A stretch of DNA of 64,000 nt from Symbiodinium natans (GCA_905221605.1 CAJNDS010002541.1:48501-112500), one strand, 5' to 3'; positions 1 through 11,381 are shown, counted from the stretch's first letter. A program made the numbers and translations. The notes: generated by a model not told the origin, from the letters alone.

Positions 1-213
1 TATGGTTAGGATTCCGTAGTAAGAAACTAAGGTCACCAAAAAACTACTACATTGAAGGGTCTAGGTACATGGCCTTACATACTCTTGGCATCTCCTCGCC
101 TTGTAGCCCCGGGCAGGGGATAGCAGCTGAAAGTACCAGTAGGAATAGTTGTCATATCACAAGATTGTATCAGCAGCTGCGCACAAGAAGATCGATGCAA
201 TAGTAGGATCTTG
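1..213. repeat. dispersed duplicate, copy 1 (partner near 6.5 kb)
   Basis: The first 48 bases recur identically at 6495-6542. The match resumes at 171-213 against 6543-6584 with a few differences. Copy 1 therefore carries about 122 extra bases (49-170) that copy 2 lacks. No coding potential is evident. Confidence 0.85.
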
Positions 214-1118
214 GTCCAGTAGAGCCCGACGGGCAGCTCGAGGCATGGGCATATTATGATTTGAGGCTCGGGCATCTCGTGGCCTGCGCATGTGTGGATA
301 ATGGGCAAACTTATTGGCTGCCGTGTGTCGCTCAAGACCGCGCAAGGTCTGTCGGTTGTTTTCCCAACCAATCGAATGCAGGCTGAGACGCCGCGCGATC
401 TGGTGAAGCACAAGGACGTCCTGGTCCTGGCCTCGTTGGATTTTCTTGCTTTCTGGCATTTTGGCTTCCTGGTGTGTCCTCTTTTCACGCAGCAAGGCCA
501 CGCCAAGCACCACCAGTGCATGCAGCTCAACAAAGGAGGCCTGGTACATTGCACATGTCACGAAAGCTAGCTCCTTGGAGCTTGCGAGAGTTGTCGTTTA
601 CAACCCTTCTCTTTAGTTTTCAGGTGGGCGGCAAGCGACCCCGACCCTTAACTGGTATGAAAATCAAGAAGTTAAAGGGCTGCGAGGGGGGGGGGCGCCC
701 CTTCCCCCCTTCAAGATTGATTCTGCCAATCTTTTGGTCCCCCGCCCCCCATTCAAGGTTGCGTCAATTGATTTCAGGGGAGCGGGGGGGCCCCCCCCCC
801 CAGTAGGCCCCCCCTTCACCCACACCAGAACCAAGTCGAAGCATGAATCTCACAACGGACCTGTCAGCTTTTACCCTAAGTCCGAGGCCCCAAGCTTAAG
901 CCCAGCCCTGCGCAGCAGAACCCATATCTGCTTACGCACCCTGGATGGATGATGGGAATGAGCAGCTCATGCGATTGCGTTTATTGTCGCCTAGCCGTGG
1001 CAGTTGAGATTTCTCGAGATTAACTTCAAGAAAGCTCTGCCGTTCGGAAGTAGGGTGTTGCTAGGGCGAACACGTATTACATCAGCACCATCGGCCCTTC
1101 GTCAATTCCATACGCTCG
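214..1118. other. no gene recognised; long G and C runs
   Basis: I see no protein family in any frame. Homopolymer tracts stand out: G runs near 686-695, C runs near 705-750, and a block of seven G followed by eleven C at 784-801 that is nearly self-complementary. Such tracts are typical of intergenic or intronic dinoflagellate DNA. Confidence 0.5.
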
Positions 1119-1461
1119 ATGAAGCAGCTGTCAGGTGGCATTGTTCCAAAGACCGTTGAGAACTTCCGCGCGCTTTGCGAGAATCCACCCGGCGAAGGGT
1201 TCAAAGGCCAGGTGGAATGTCCAAGAGTGCAGAGTCTAGGGATTGTGGGCATAAGGTAGTAGCGATGTGATGCTGACATAGGTACTGTGGACAAGCAATG
1301 TGAAAGCACTTGGCAGGATGCCCCTTCCACCGCATCATCCCGGGCTTCATGTGCCAGGCAGTGTTGAGGCCCACTCCCGAGTTTGGGGGCGCCCTGAGAA
1401 GTCTCGGCAGGGTGGTGACTTCACCAACTTCAATGGCACAGGGGGTCGAAGCATCTATGGC
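1119..1461 (+). CDS. cyclophilin-type peptidyl-prolyl isomerase, partial, three exons
   Basis: Three short stretches join in phase into the central part of a cyclophilin. Exon 1119-1206 encodes VPKTVENFRALCE. Exon 1317-1357 encodes CPFHRIIPGFMCQ. Exon 1411-1461 encodes GGDFTNFNGTGGRSIYG. FHRIIPGFMCQGGDFT is the family signature and contains the conserved catalytic arginine of cyclophilins, which catalyse proline cis-trans isomerisation. The introns 1207-1316 and 1358-1410 begin with GC and end in AG, and the exon after each begins with G, as is common in dinoflagellates. Exon 3 ends next to a 24-bp duplicated stretch, after which the expected EKFxDENF region is not found. The N-terminal strand and the C-terminal half (GSQFFI region) were not found either. 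It is a gene fragment, a pseudogene, or a gene whose other exons I missed. The family call is secure; functionality is not. Confidence 0.8.
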
Positions 1462-3294
1462 GCAGCGCTTGGATTCATCTATGGCGAGTTTTGCTCTAGA
1501 GGGCCGTGGGTTGCCCAGCAGTCGCCACACTCAGCAAAGCCTGTTGCTTCTCATTCATCTCTCGAAAATGCATTGCTTCGCTGTCCGGCGTTTGTCTAGC
1601 TTTCGTAGCCCCAATGTCAAGCTGCACCTTTGCAACTCGCTGTCGGGCATCGGACGTAAGGCGATTGCGTCAATTGAGCTTGGCTTTCCTTGGGACAGCG
1701 CGCCCTTGCTCATCGACTGATGAGGACGTCTCCGGTGGCATCGCGTGGCAAGAGTCAGAGATTGTCAGGAGCTTATAGAGTTAACAGCGTACGGCTTAAC
1801 GTTGAGGGTGCAGGGTTCCATGACATCACATCAAACTTAGCGAAACTCTGTCAACAAAACGGCAGTGCGGAGCTCTCAGTGATTGCAGAATGCCTGCTGC
1901 AAAACTCGAAGACTAAGAACCTCGTCTTGACCACTGTGCGTCTGATCGTAAGGGTGCAGCTTCACTAAGAGCCCCATGAAAAGGGTGGCATTTTGCTTGC
2001 TTGGAACACGCATGTATATCTCTAAATGTTGATACTGCGCAAGGTCCGTGACACCATGCGCTCGGAGGCCTTCGAAGATGCACCGCCCAAGGGCGACAAG
2101 GAGGTGCGAAGGCCGCGCCTGGAGGCCTGCCTTTGGAACGCTGCGTGCTCATGCTGCGTGGAACCGCCGGAGATCCCAAACCAGCTTTTAAGTCGGCAGG
2201 AGCCGGAGGTCTTTTCCAACCTGCTGGACGAGATGGACCGGCTCGAAGCAGCACCTTGCTGAGCCGGTGATCTCTCATCTTCTGAACTTTGCTAGAGCAA
2301 GTTTCACGAACATTGTCAGCCGTATCACTTGAAGGGAGAACCAGCCTTAACGAAGTTTCCGTGTTTGAACCTGCGGCAGGATCATTTGCATTATCCCGCA
2401 CATGAACCTGGATGAATGCGACTGCTCAGGCCGGAAGAAGGCAGGTAGAACAGCTGCCGCCCATCAGCTGCTTCGAGATGCTGCAGCTCGCTCAGCTCGG
2501 CGATGTCGCCAGCAATCACGAGATCATGCACAAGCTTTGCGAGGCTCCTCCTTCTCTTCCCGCCACGCCGCGAGATCCCCTTCGTCCGGGCCTCGGGTGT
2601 GCACGCCAGTCTCAGTCTCGGGAGCCCTGGTGCCGTCGCATTTGTGGCTGCAGTAGACTCAAGAAGCTAATTCCCCTGGGGCGTGGCATTTGCGCGGCGC
2701 ACACGATTTTAGCTCTGGTTTACCCACTGCCCCAGGTGTGCTAGCGAAGGCTGCACCATGGGTCGGGGACCGAGAGCTGTGGATCCTTTGAGACTCCAAA
2801 TTTGGTTTTGGCGATTCGTCAATGCCATGTTGTGAGTCTGTCGGATGCTGTAGGGTGCTACTGATTGCTGTGCAGCGTAGGTCTCTGGAGGCGAACGCGG
2901 AGTAATGCCATAGAAGTCTCCGGGCGGTGCATACGCGAAGGCGCCGTGTCACTGTGCTGTCCGTTACGTCGTAGTTCCAAGGCCACTTCCTTGCAGCTCA
3001 AGCTGGAAGGATCTGGAAGGCCTAGCCCTGCAGCTGATGCCTTTTCGACTTGCCTTGCCCCACCTCCTCTCCCTGTTTTGCAGACGTTTGAGGATCCACC
3101 GGGGGCTCCCATGCGACTGTGGCCTGCCACTTGATCAAAATTGTACAGAATTGAGCACAGCTTCCTGTCATCATTTCTTTTTCCGCGCGTGATGCAGCGC
3201 GAGTCGGTCGACAGCCGAGGTCGCTGGCTACAGTTGAACCCTGGCTGGCAGGATTGGCTGTCGGACCGCCCCTGACTTCGGCCTCTACGACACG
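1462..3294. other. no recognised gene; possible unassigned exons
   Basis: Several open stretches look protein-like on the plus strand, for example 2026-2262 (charged, ends LLDEMDRLEAAPC) and 2412-2600. None matches a family I know. They could be exons of the cyclophilin-containing gene or chance ORFs. Confidence 0.3.
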
Positions 3295-4020
3295 ATGCAA
3301 GGCACCTTCATTGGCAAACGTGCAGACCCAACATTTCTGGAGTGCCTCGCTTGTGTGTCCGGAAGATATTCAGCTCGGTTGAATGACGCCGCAGGGATTA
3401 CCAGTGGGCGCGAGTTCTGTGCACCTGAAAGTAGCCAAGCGTCGGGTCCAGCTTTGCAGTGCGAGCTATGTCAGCTTGGAAAGTCACAGAATAACTCTGG
3501 CAGTCAAGATTGAAATCGTTGCAAGATCGGCGAGTACCAGGATGAGCCAGGCTCCAGCAGCTGCAAGCCTTGCTGGCCTTGCTCAGCTGGCACGACCCTG
3601 GTCTTGGGGTCCTTTTCAATTTAGGACTGCGGTTGCCCGACGGGTCATCTCGCTACAACCCGTCGGCATCATCGGGACTGACGATTCGAGTTCCTGAGAG
3701 TTGAAAGCCATCAATGCATTCCTTCGGGTGTTTCTGCTGGACTTCGATAACTTTGCTTTCAGCTGCGTCGCAGGCGGTTCTGCCCGTGCTCGCTACATTG
3801 TGTCGGTCCTTGTCTTCCCGGGTGCTGTATGCTGGCTCGTGTGCTGCCTCCATGCATCCAAGCTCCTCCCCAGGCAGCAAGACGAAGAGCACGATTGGAG
3901 CCTTGCTTCAGCTTGCGTTCAGCACGATGAGTACCATCTCCGCACCAATGATGTGCTTCAGGCATTGGATGAACATTACTTCAGTGAGAACCAATGCGCG
4001 AGTAGTCAAATGCTGAAAAA
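3295..4020 (+). pseudogene. decayed cysteine-rich (GCC2/GCC3-like) membrane-protein gene
   Basis: In one frame from about 3340 the translation shows the CxxC...G.Y...G...CxxC pattern of ephrin-receptor-like GCC2/GCC3 repeats (CELCQLGKSQNNSGSQD, then CKIGEYQDEPGSSSCKPC, then DCGCPTGH). That frame is interrupted by TGA at 3511-3513, where the family pattern expects a cysteine, and by TAG at 3622-3624. A hydrophobic segment follows in a second frame (ARYIVSVLVFPGAVCWLVCC, about 3785-3850). The next conserved-looking block is in a third frame (IGALLQLAFSTMSTISAPMM, about 3895-3955), and there is no room for an intron between the last two. Large dinoflagellate surface proteins often combine such repeats with C-terminal membrane helices. 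Two stops and at least one frameshift without introns suggest a pseudogene. Sequencing error or unusual splicing are alternatives. Confidence 0.6.
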
Positions 4021-4399
4021 TGATACGCGACGATCCTGGTAAGCGTCGAAGCCTGAATCGTAGTCTTAGATGTTGACGTGCATAGTGGGCATCTTTCTGC
4101 GTACTTCTTGCGCGCCCATCACTTGCGGCTCAAGCGGAGATACAGATTGATAGCTTTTCCTTGATTCTATGGGTGGTGGTGCGTGGCCGGTATGAGTTGG
4201 TGGAGTGATTTGTCTGGGTAATTCCGATAACGAACGAGACCTTAACCTGCTAAATAGTTACATGTAACCTCGGTTGCATGGGCAACTTCTTAGAGGGACC
4301 TTGTGTAACGCCAGGAAATTCATGCTCTCAACGAGTTTGCAAGGATGGCCCCCAAAGGTGGCAAGCCCAAAGGGTCCGGGCCTATACATCAACCAACTT
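4021..4399. other. no recognised gene
   Basis: An ATG at 4345 opens a basic peptide starting MAPKGGKPKGSG that stops after 28 residues. It could be a first exon, but nothing supports this further. Confidence 0.3.
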
Positions 4400-5327
4400 T
4401 TCGCTTCACCGCTGTGCGAAAACCATCGTGAACGCCAGCTGAGGCCAGCAGCAGCCCGTGCTTCTGCTTCGGAAGGTACTTCCTTTCAATTTTGTAAAAC
4501 TGCCCTCAAACCCAAACTCCAAGCCCCCACTTACTAAGCCGTGTCGGTTCGCGTCGCGTCCAGGCAAAGATGACGACGCCTCCCGCAGCTCCTCAAAGGC
4601 TGGGCAGGGTCTTAAGCGGCAGATATCTGGGCGCCCTGAACGGCTGTCCTAAGCACCGTCCTTACCGGGGTCTACCGGGGCTTCTCCTGCACCAATCCCA
4701 TTAATTACTCGTTCTGCATCCAAAGTTATCCTGCCAGCTCGCTGCAGCGTAGCTCCGGGGCTATGGATTCGGGGTAATGGGGCTGCTCCCTTGCTGCAGT
4801 CTGGCCAATGGTGAAGTTTATGTAGAAAGGCAGAAAGGGTTAACCTATCTTGGTTCAGCTGTGCCCGATGGTGGTGCATGCTCTGGCTTGAAGGTATCCA
4901 GGCTTGAGCCAAGAAGCTCCTCACACATCTCCTACTCAACCAAGCCCAGAACATTGAGACAGGAAGGCGCAGCTGATTCCAAAGGAGGCGTTGCCCTCAA
5001 TGCAACAATCATATGTCATATATGACAGAACGCCCGCATCATGTTTTTTCACATGCGAGCGCAGTTGTTGACTGCATTTAGGGTTGAGGCGGTGCTTACA
5101 TTGTATCGTCGAGACGTGTTAAACTGCTGAGGCCTTCAGACGCTGCACCGAGGCTTGCGCGGAGAGTGGGGGGCTGAGGGGGGCTGAAGGTGTGAGTGTG
5201 ACTGTAAAGAAGCGTGTGGTCTGATTTGGAGCCGTAGTTGGGAGTCATTGGCAGAAGCGAAAGCCCTATACCCAGGCCGTCCCAAGGGCGCAAGCGGCGG
5301 CCCTGGTGTCGGTTTATGGAAGTCGCT
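4400..5327. repeat. segmental tandem duplication, unit 1
   Basis: This unit recurs downstream as unit 2, at an offset of 863-874 bases over most of its length. It holds about 70 bases near 4465-4550 that the other unit lacks. A diverged third version lies at 7140-7770. The reverse-strand 97-codon ORF near 5096-5389 reappears almost unchanged in unit 2, but I see no family in it and take it as a passenger of the duplication. Confidence 0.8.
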
Positions 5328-6201
5328 TCACTGATGTGAGAAACCACGCAAACCCGATTGTCATGAACGCCAGCTGAGGACAGCAACAACCCGTTCTTCT
5401 CCAGCTTCCAAAGGTGACGGCGTCTCCCGCAGCTCCGTAAAGGCTGTGGCGGGGGTTTAAGCAGCAGATATCTGGGCGCCCTGAACGGCAGTCCTACTGT
5501 AAGCGCTGGTACGGTCCTTACCGGGATCTACCGGGGCTTTCTCCTGCACATTCCTGCACCATTCCCATTACTCTTTCTGCGTCCAAAGTTATCCTGCCAG
5601 CTCGCTGCAGCGTAGCTCCGGGGCTATGGATTCGGGGTAATGGGGCTGCTCCCTTGCTGCAGTCTGGCCAATGGTGAAGTTTATGTAGAAAGGCAGAAAG
5701 GGTTAGCCTATCTTGGCTCAGCTGTGCTCGATGATGGATGATGGTGGTGCATGCTCAGCTTGGCTTGAAAGCTTAATTAAGTATCCAGGCTTGAGCCAAG
5801 AAGCTCCTCGCACATCTCCTAGTCAACCAAGCCCAGAACATTGCGACAGGAAGGCGCTGCTGTTTCCAAGGGTGGTGTTGCCCTCAATATCATGTATGAC
5901 AGAACGCGCGCATCATGTTTTTTCACATGCGAGCGCAGTTGTTGACTGCATTTAGGGTTGAGGCGGTGCTTACATTGTATCGTCGAGACGTGTTAAACTG
6001 CTGAGGCCTTCAGACGCTGCACCGAGGCTTGCGCGGAGAGTGGGGGGCTGAGGGGGGCTGAAGGTGTGAGTGTGACTGTAAAGAAGCGTGTGGTCTGATT
6101 TAGAGCCGTAGTTGGGAGTCATTGGCAGAAGCGAAAGCCCTATACCCAGGCTATCCCAAGGGCGCAAGCGGTGGCCCTGGTGTCGGTTTATGGAAGTCGC
6201 T
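5328..6201. repeat. segmental tandem duplication, unit 2
   Basis: This is the near-identical neighbour of unit 1. The stretches at 5041-5405 and 5915-6279 differ at only a few positions, which points to a recent duplication. It starts at the cttcactgatgtgag motif, which occurs again at 6202. Confidence 0.8.
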
Positions 6202-6390
6202 TCACTGATGTGAGAAACCACGCAAACCCGATTGTCATGAACGCCAGCTGAGGCCAGCAACAACCCGTTCTTCTCAAGCTGCCAAGGGTGACGGCGTCTC
6301 CCGCAGCTCTTGAAAGGCTGGGGTGGGGGCTTAAGCGGAAGATATTATCTGGGCGCCCTGAGCGGCAGTCCTAAGTGCTGCAAATCCTGG
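6202..6390. repeat. truncated third unit of the tandem duplication
   Basis: The sequence follows the start of the unit (gtgagaaaccacgc, then the gaacgccagctgagg and ctgggcgccctgagcgg blocks) and then diverges near 6390. Confidence 0.7.
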
Positions 6391-6494
6391 AACCCTGCCT
6401 GAGCCCTACAAGCCCCACCCCATTGAATGTCGGGGAGCATGAAGTCCCCTTACCTAGACCCTTAAATGCAGCACCTTTCTTTGGATGACCTGTT

Positions 6495-6584
6495 TATGGT
6501 TAGGATTCCGTAGTAAGAAACTAAGGTCACCAAAAAACTACTCAGCAGCTGCACACAAAAGCATCGACGCAATAGTAGTAGCCA
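6495..6584. repeat. dispersed duplicate, copy 2 of the 1-213 segment
   Basis: 48 bases identical to 1-48, followed directly by sequence matching 171-213. Confidence 0.85.
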
Positions 6585-7139
6585 GGCGTTGATCTTCAGG
6601 ATGCAGGGTTGCGGAATCAAGGGTCAGAAGGTTTAGTCGACATCGTCACCATGCGCCCGACCCGGCTAACATCGTAGTAGCCACCATCGCCATACATCGG
6701 CATCACCGGCCCAGGAGACTGTCGCCAAAGGTTTGGGGATATAAATGGTCAGGGATGCTTCAGAACCGAGATAATACCTCGAGAAGCTAAGCCGCATGTT
6801 GCACTTAGGTTGCCGACGGCGGGCCTGAAATGAACCCTACGTAAAGAGTCGTACTTTGGGCTATCTCACGCTGCCGATGCTGGACATGGACATTACGTAC
6901 GATAGTGATAGAATTCTGATAGAATCGAACCCACCGAAATCCTAGTCCTAGTCTGCCAGTTCAGACACTCCCTTACCTACAATGAACACCCCTCAGATTT
7001 TAAGTAGAGCCGCATGAGTCATGCTCGAGTCGAGAAAGTTCCAGCCTACTCACGCTGAGACGGTGTGTGCACTGGGATCTCAGCTCCACAAGGACACCCA
7101 CAACGCACTCTCTCACCACTCTCCGTATCCATGGTTGCA
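6585..7139. other. no gene or repeat recognised
   Basis: Both strands contain only short ORFs without family features. Confidence 0.4.
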
Positions 7140-7770
7140 TGGTACCGGGATCTACCGGGCTTTCTCCTGTTCCAGTACTCTTTCTGCGTCCAAAGTTTTC
7201 TTGCCAGCTCGCTGCAGCGTAGCTCCGCCACTGTGGATTCAGGGTAATGGGGCTGCTCCCTTGCTGCAGTCTGGCCAATGGCGAAGTTTATGTAGAAAGG
7301 CAGAAAGGGTTAGCCTGTCTTGGCTCAGCTGTGCTCGATGGTGGATGACGGTGGTACATGCTCAGCTTGGCTTGAAAGTACCCCGGCTTGAGCCAAGAAG
7401 CTCCTCGCACATCTCCTGGTCAACCAAGCCCAGAACATTGCGACAGGAAGGCGCTGCTGTTTCCAAAGGTGGTGTTGCCCTCAATATCATGTATGACATA
7501 ACGCGTGCATCATGTTCTTCATATGTGAGCGCAGTTGTTGACTGCATTTAGGGTTGAGCCGGTGCTTCCATCGTATCGTCGAAAAGCGTTAAAACTGTTG
7601 AGGCCTTCAGACGCCGCACCGAGGCTGTCGCGGAGAGTGCGGGGCTTAGGGGGGCCGAGGCTGGGGCTTGGGGTTTGACTGTAAGGAGCGTGTGGTTTGA
7701 TTTAAAGCCGTAGTTGGGGGTCATTGGCAGAAGGGAAAGCCCTATACCCAGGCTGCATATGGAAGAAGGG
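7140..7770. repeat. diverged distal copy of the 0.9-kb duplicated unit
   Basis: It shares the ccaaagtt..cctgccagctcgctgcag block, the gaagtttatgtagaaaggcag block and the cgtcgaaa..ggccttcagacg block with units 1 and 2 in the same order, but with many substitutions and indels. It appears older than the 5-6 kb pair. Confidence 0.75.
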
Positions 7771-8608
7771 CAGCTTAGCAACAAACCCTACACTTGGGGC
7801 CGCTTCCGTGACTAGCTCCAAATCTCAACACATTCCAAAACATGGATGGTGTTTCGGAGCCCCAAAGAACAGGGGGCTAAATGAAGTGCGCTTCCATTGT
7901 GCGCTCATAGATTCCCCTGAAAAGTAACATCACAGTAACCGTGCTTCTTCCGAGTGTGGCCAAGGCCCGAGGTCAGTTGCAGGCCGTGATCCTGGGATAG
8001 CACTCTAGTGAGGGAACACTTGCCAGCTCCTCAACACTTCCTCAACCCAGAAGGCAAACAAAACAATGTTGAGCCAAACCCTGAATCCATCAACAGCACC
8101 CGCGCATGAGCGCCCCAAACTGGCCCTAAAATAACGTGAAAGCCCCAATCTTCAGCCCTCGTCCAGGCTCGATAGCAAAGGCAGCATGACAACGCGCACC
8201 GACCGGCTCGGGGACTGCGCTGGCCCCATCCGAGCATGCTGTTGGGGGATTAGGAGGGCATATTTTTTTGGTACTTGTTTTTCTTTTGGTCCCCTGGTCC
8301 CTGGGTCCCCTGGTCCCCTGGTCTGCCGGTCCCCCTGGCCCCCCAAATTTTCACCAAAAACCGAAAACACCTTCAACAACATAGGCAAAAACCCATACAA
8401 AAACAAACAAAAATGAACACAACAGCAAAACACATAAAAACGGAAATAAGAAAAGTAGGTCACTGAACTTTCGGGTTTAGGATGGCTACAAACATAGCAT
8501 TTTTAAGAATGTTCATAATGTTATGGTTGTACTGTACATACTCCAGAAATTCTTCGCTTGTGGTGTTATAATAATCCTTCCAACCGACCAGCCAAAATTC
8601 AAAACATT
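7771..8608. other. no gene; CTGGTCCC-type repeat and A-rich tract
   Basis: 8280-8345 is built of imperfect ctggtcccctggtcc repeats. 8350-8460 is strongly A-rich on the plus strand and unlike the surrounding base composition. No ORF shows a family. Confidence 0.5.
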
Positions 8609-9700
8609 GCGTCGGCGCGCGTCCTATGGAATTCCCCCCTAGCTTGACGGATTCGGATCCGCCACGGAACGCCGCGTCGGCGCGCGTCCTATGGAATTCC
8701 CCCTTAGCTTGACGGATGCGGAACGCCACGGAACGCCAAGTCGGCGCACGTCCTATGGAATTCCCCCTTAGCTTGACGGATTCGGGACCGCCACGGAACG
8801 CCACGTCGGCGCGCGTCCTATGGAATTCCCCCTTAGCTTGATGGATGCGGAACGCCACGGAATGCCAAGTCGGCGCACGTCCTATGGAATTCCCCCTAGC
8901 TTGACGGATTCGGGACCGCCACGGAACGCCACGTCGGCGCGCGTCCTATGGAATTCCCCCTTAGCTTGACGGATGCGGAACGCCACGGAACGCCAAGTCG
9001 GCGCACGTCCTATGGAATTCCCCCTTAGCTTGACGGATTCGGGACCGCCACGGAACGCCACGTCGGCGCGCGTCCTATGGAATTCCCCCTTAGCTTGATG
9101 GATGCGGAACGCCACGGAATGCCAAGTCGGCGCACGTCCTATGGAATTCCCCCTAGCTTGACGGATTCGGGACCGCCACGGAACGCCACGTCGGCGCGCG
9201 TCCTATGGAATTCCCCCTTAGCTTGACGGATGCGGAACGCCACGGAACGCCAAGTCGGCGCACGTCCTATGGAATTCCCCCTTAGCTTGACGGATTCGGG
9301 ACCGCCACGGAACGCCGCGTCGGCGCGCGTCCTATGGAATTTTCCTTAGCTTGACGGATGCGGAACGCCACGGAACACCAAGTCGGCGCACGTCCTATGG
9401 AATTCTCCTTAGCTTGAGGGATTCGGGACCGCCACGGAACGCCACGTCGGCGCGCGTCGAACGCCACGGAACGCCAAGTCGGCGCACGTCCTATGGAATT
9501 CCCCTTAGCTTGACGGATTCGGGACCGCCACGGAACGCCACGTCGGCGCGCGTCCTATGGAATTCCCCCTTAGCTTGACGGATTCGGGACCGCCGCGGAA
9601 CACCAAATCGGCACACGTCCTATGGAGTTCCCCCTTACTTGACGGAGTCGGAACGCCACGGAACGCCACGTCGGCGCGCGTCCTGTGGACTTCCCCCTTA
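8609..9700. repeat. minisatellite with 64/65-bp unit and 257-bp higher-order period
   Basis: About 17 tandem units contain gtcctatggaattccccctt, agcttgacggat and cggaacgcca..tcggcgc. Units alternate between a type with an extra base (gattcgggaccgcc, 65 bp) and a type with gatgcggaacgcc (64 bp). A marker variant (cttgatggatgcgg with aatgccaag) recurs at 8841 and 9098, showing a four-unit, 257-bp higher-order repeat. Units after about 9300 are degenerate. The ORFs on both strands are by-products of the repeat. Confidence 0.95.
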
Positions 9701-9711
9701 ACAGCACGCGT

Positions 9712-9792
9712 TACGCCACTTGCGAACGCTTGCGGACGCTTGCGGACGCTTTGCGGACGCTTGCGGACGCTTTGCGAACGCTTTGCGGACAC
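9712..9792. repeat. 11/12-bp tandem repeat (cttgcggacg)
   Basis: Seven or so copies of gcttgcggacg/gctttgcggac follow the minisatellite directly. Confidence 0.85.
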
Positions 9793-11339
9793 AACGCAAC
9801 AACGTTTGGTAACCTCCCAACCCAACTTTAAAACGGGAACTCTTCTGCGGAGCATTCGGGAAAAGTACCAAAGAAAGGTACCAAAAAAACTCTCCGCCCG
9901 TTTAGAATGGGGTCTCTGGGTTCAGGGACTCTAGGCGCAAGCGGGAGGGCTTCAGTTTTGGGATCGTTGAGAAGCTTTCTTGGGATTTGGCGTGTTAGGC
10001 TGGGATGACCGCTTCTTGCATCAAACGATCTCAGGTCTTCAGCGTATGTTTTTATCCAAATGACATGTTTGGAGTCCAAAGGGTTTTTAGGGTCCAGTCT
10101 AGGGTTCAGGGTTTGGAGGTTTTCAGGAATGACTTTAACCCTGAGAGCGTAGAGAGAGAGCTCCACTCAGACAGCGCAGCAAGGCTCAGACAGAGGCTTT
10201 CCAGCCACACACACACACACCTACTCACTCACTCATTCACACAGACAGACACGGGTATGTAATACAAGGGGGAGGTGATTACGCGCCCATCATACTTGTA
10301 AGTCGTCATTGACTGATGGCATGGAAACTCGTAGTTCGTAGGGTCCTCACATGGCCTCTTTGAGTTGTGATACTCGCAAATTTCGCAAACCCAAAAGCTA
10401 CACAGAGGTGGCAAAAAGGGTGGAGACTTTGCTCCGCCTGAAGGCCTCGGCCTCAGCGCTTCAGAGTTTAGGGTTTGTTCACAGTGACGGAAAAAGGTGT
10501 ATATGGTACTCAAGTCGGAGGGTGTCTAGGCTTTGGGGACGATCGTGAAACCTTCCAAACCGCCCAGGCAACGTGGTGAAGAGATCCTACCCTAGCCAAC
10601 TGAGCTGAATCCTATATAGGCACGGGTCTTCAAAACCCATAGACCCGAGACCGTCGATGCTGCAAGCCTTGGATCCCGAACGCGAAGCCTGACAGGCTTC
10701 CAGCTGTCAGCGAGTCTCCAATTTGCAAGGCGCCGTGCTCGGCACCTTGTGGTTGTGGGTTCTGCTTCCGAGTTCACGGCCGACAGCCACGTTCCGTTTC
10801 TGTCTGACCGGCATAGTGGTAGGTTAGAAGTGGGGCGATGCGACCATTAGATACCTATGTGGCAAGGATCTTTATGTATTATTTGACGGGTCTCTTTGTT
10901 TTTACTATGTTAACACCTAAACACTCAACCCTAGACCCTAGACACCAAATCATTACTAAAGGTTTCGAAACCTTTGGGTTTAGGGTAGGGTTGTGCGTTT
11001 GGGATTTAAAGTTTAGGGCCTAGGGTACGAAACCACTACTGTAAAAAGGCTGACGGCTCAGCGTTTGGGGCTTTGGGTTTAAGGTTGACGGTTGAAGGCT
11101 TAGAGGTGAGGGATTAGGGTTAGGAGGTCTATAGGGCTTGGTGGGTTGAACCTTTACGCTTCATTTGACGGACGTCTGCCATGCATTAAACCACCGAACC
11201 ATACCCGACAACTTAAACAACACGACCCTTGTGGCACGGACCTTTACATATCCTTTGCTGTGCTCTTTTCTTTTTTCGAAACGTTACTCAATTTTCAGGC
11301 TGCCTAAGATAAATTATTCAAGAGGGTAAAGCGAGGAAG
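9793..11339. other. no gene; scattered telomere-like TTTAGGG/TAGGGTT motifs
   Basis: Degenerate plant-type telomere motifs cluster at 10078-10120 and 10925-11130 (gggtttagggtaggg, gggattagggttagg, and ccctagaccctagac on the other strand). 10208-10245 is a CA/CACT microsatellite. No protein family was seen. Confidence 0.5.
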
Positions 11340-11381
11340 GTGAACTCTTCGTTCTCTCGTCTACTTCCATGTATCTTCACC

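Noticed and set aside
455-472. Possible relic of the dinoflagellate spliced leader (gcattttggct)
   Set aside because: Only about a dozen bases match and the conserved CAAG end is absent.
5096-6263. Two similar 97-codon minus-strand ORFs
   Set aside because: Their similarity is explained by the DNA duplication; no family or codon signal.
8609-9700. CRISPR-like array of regular repeats
   Set aside because: The whole unit repeats; there are no unique spacers and no cas genes. It is a minisatellite.
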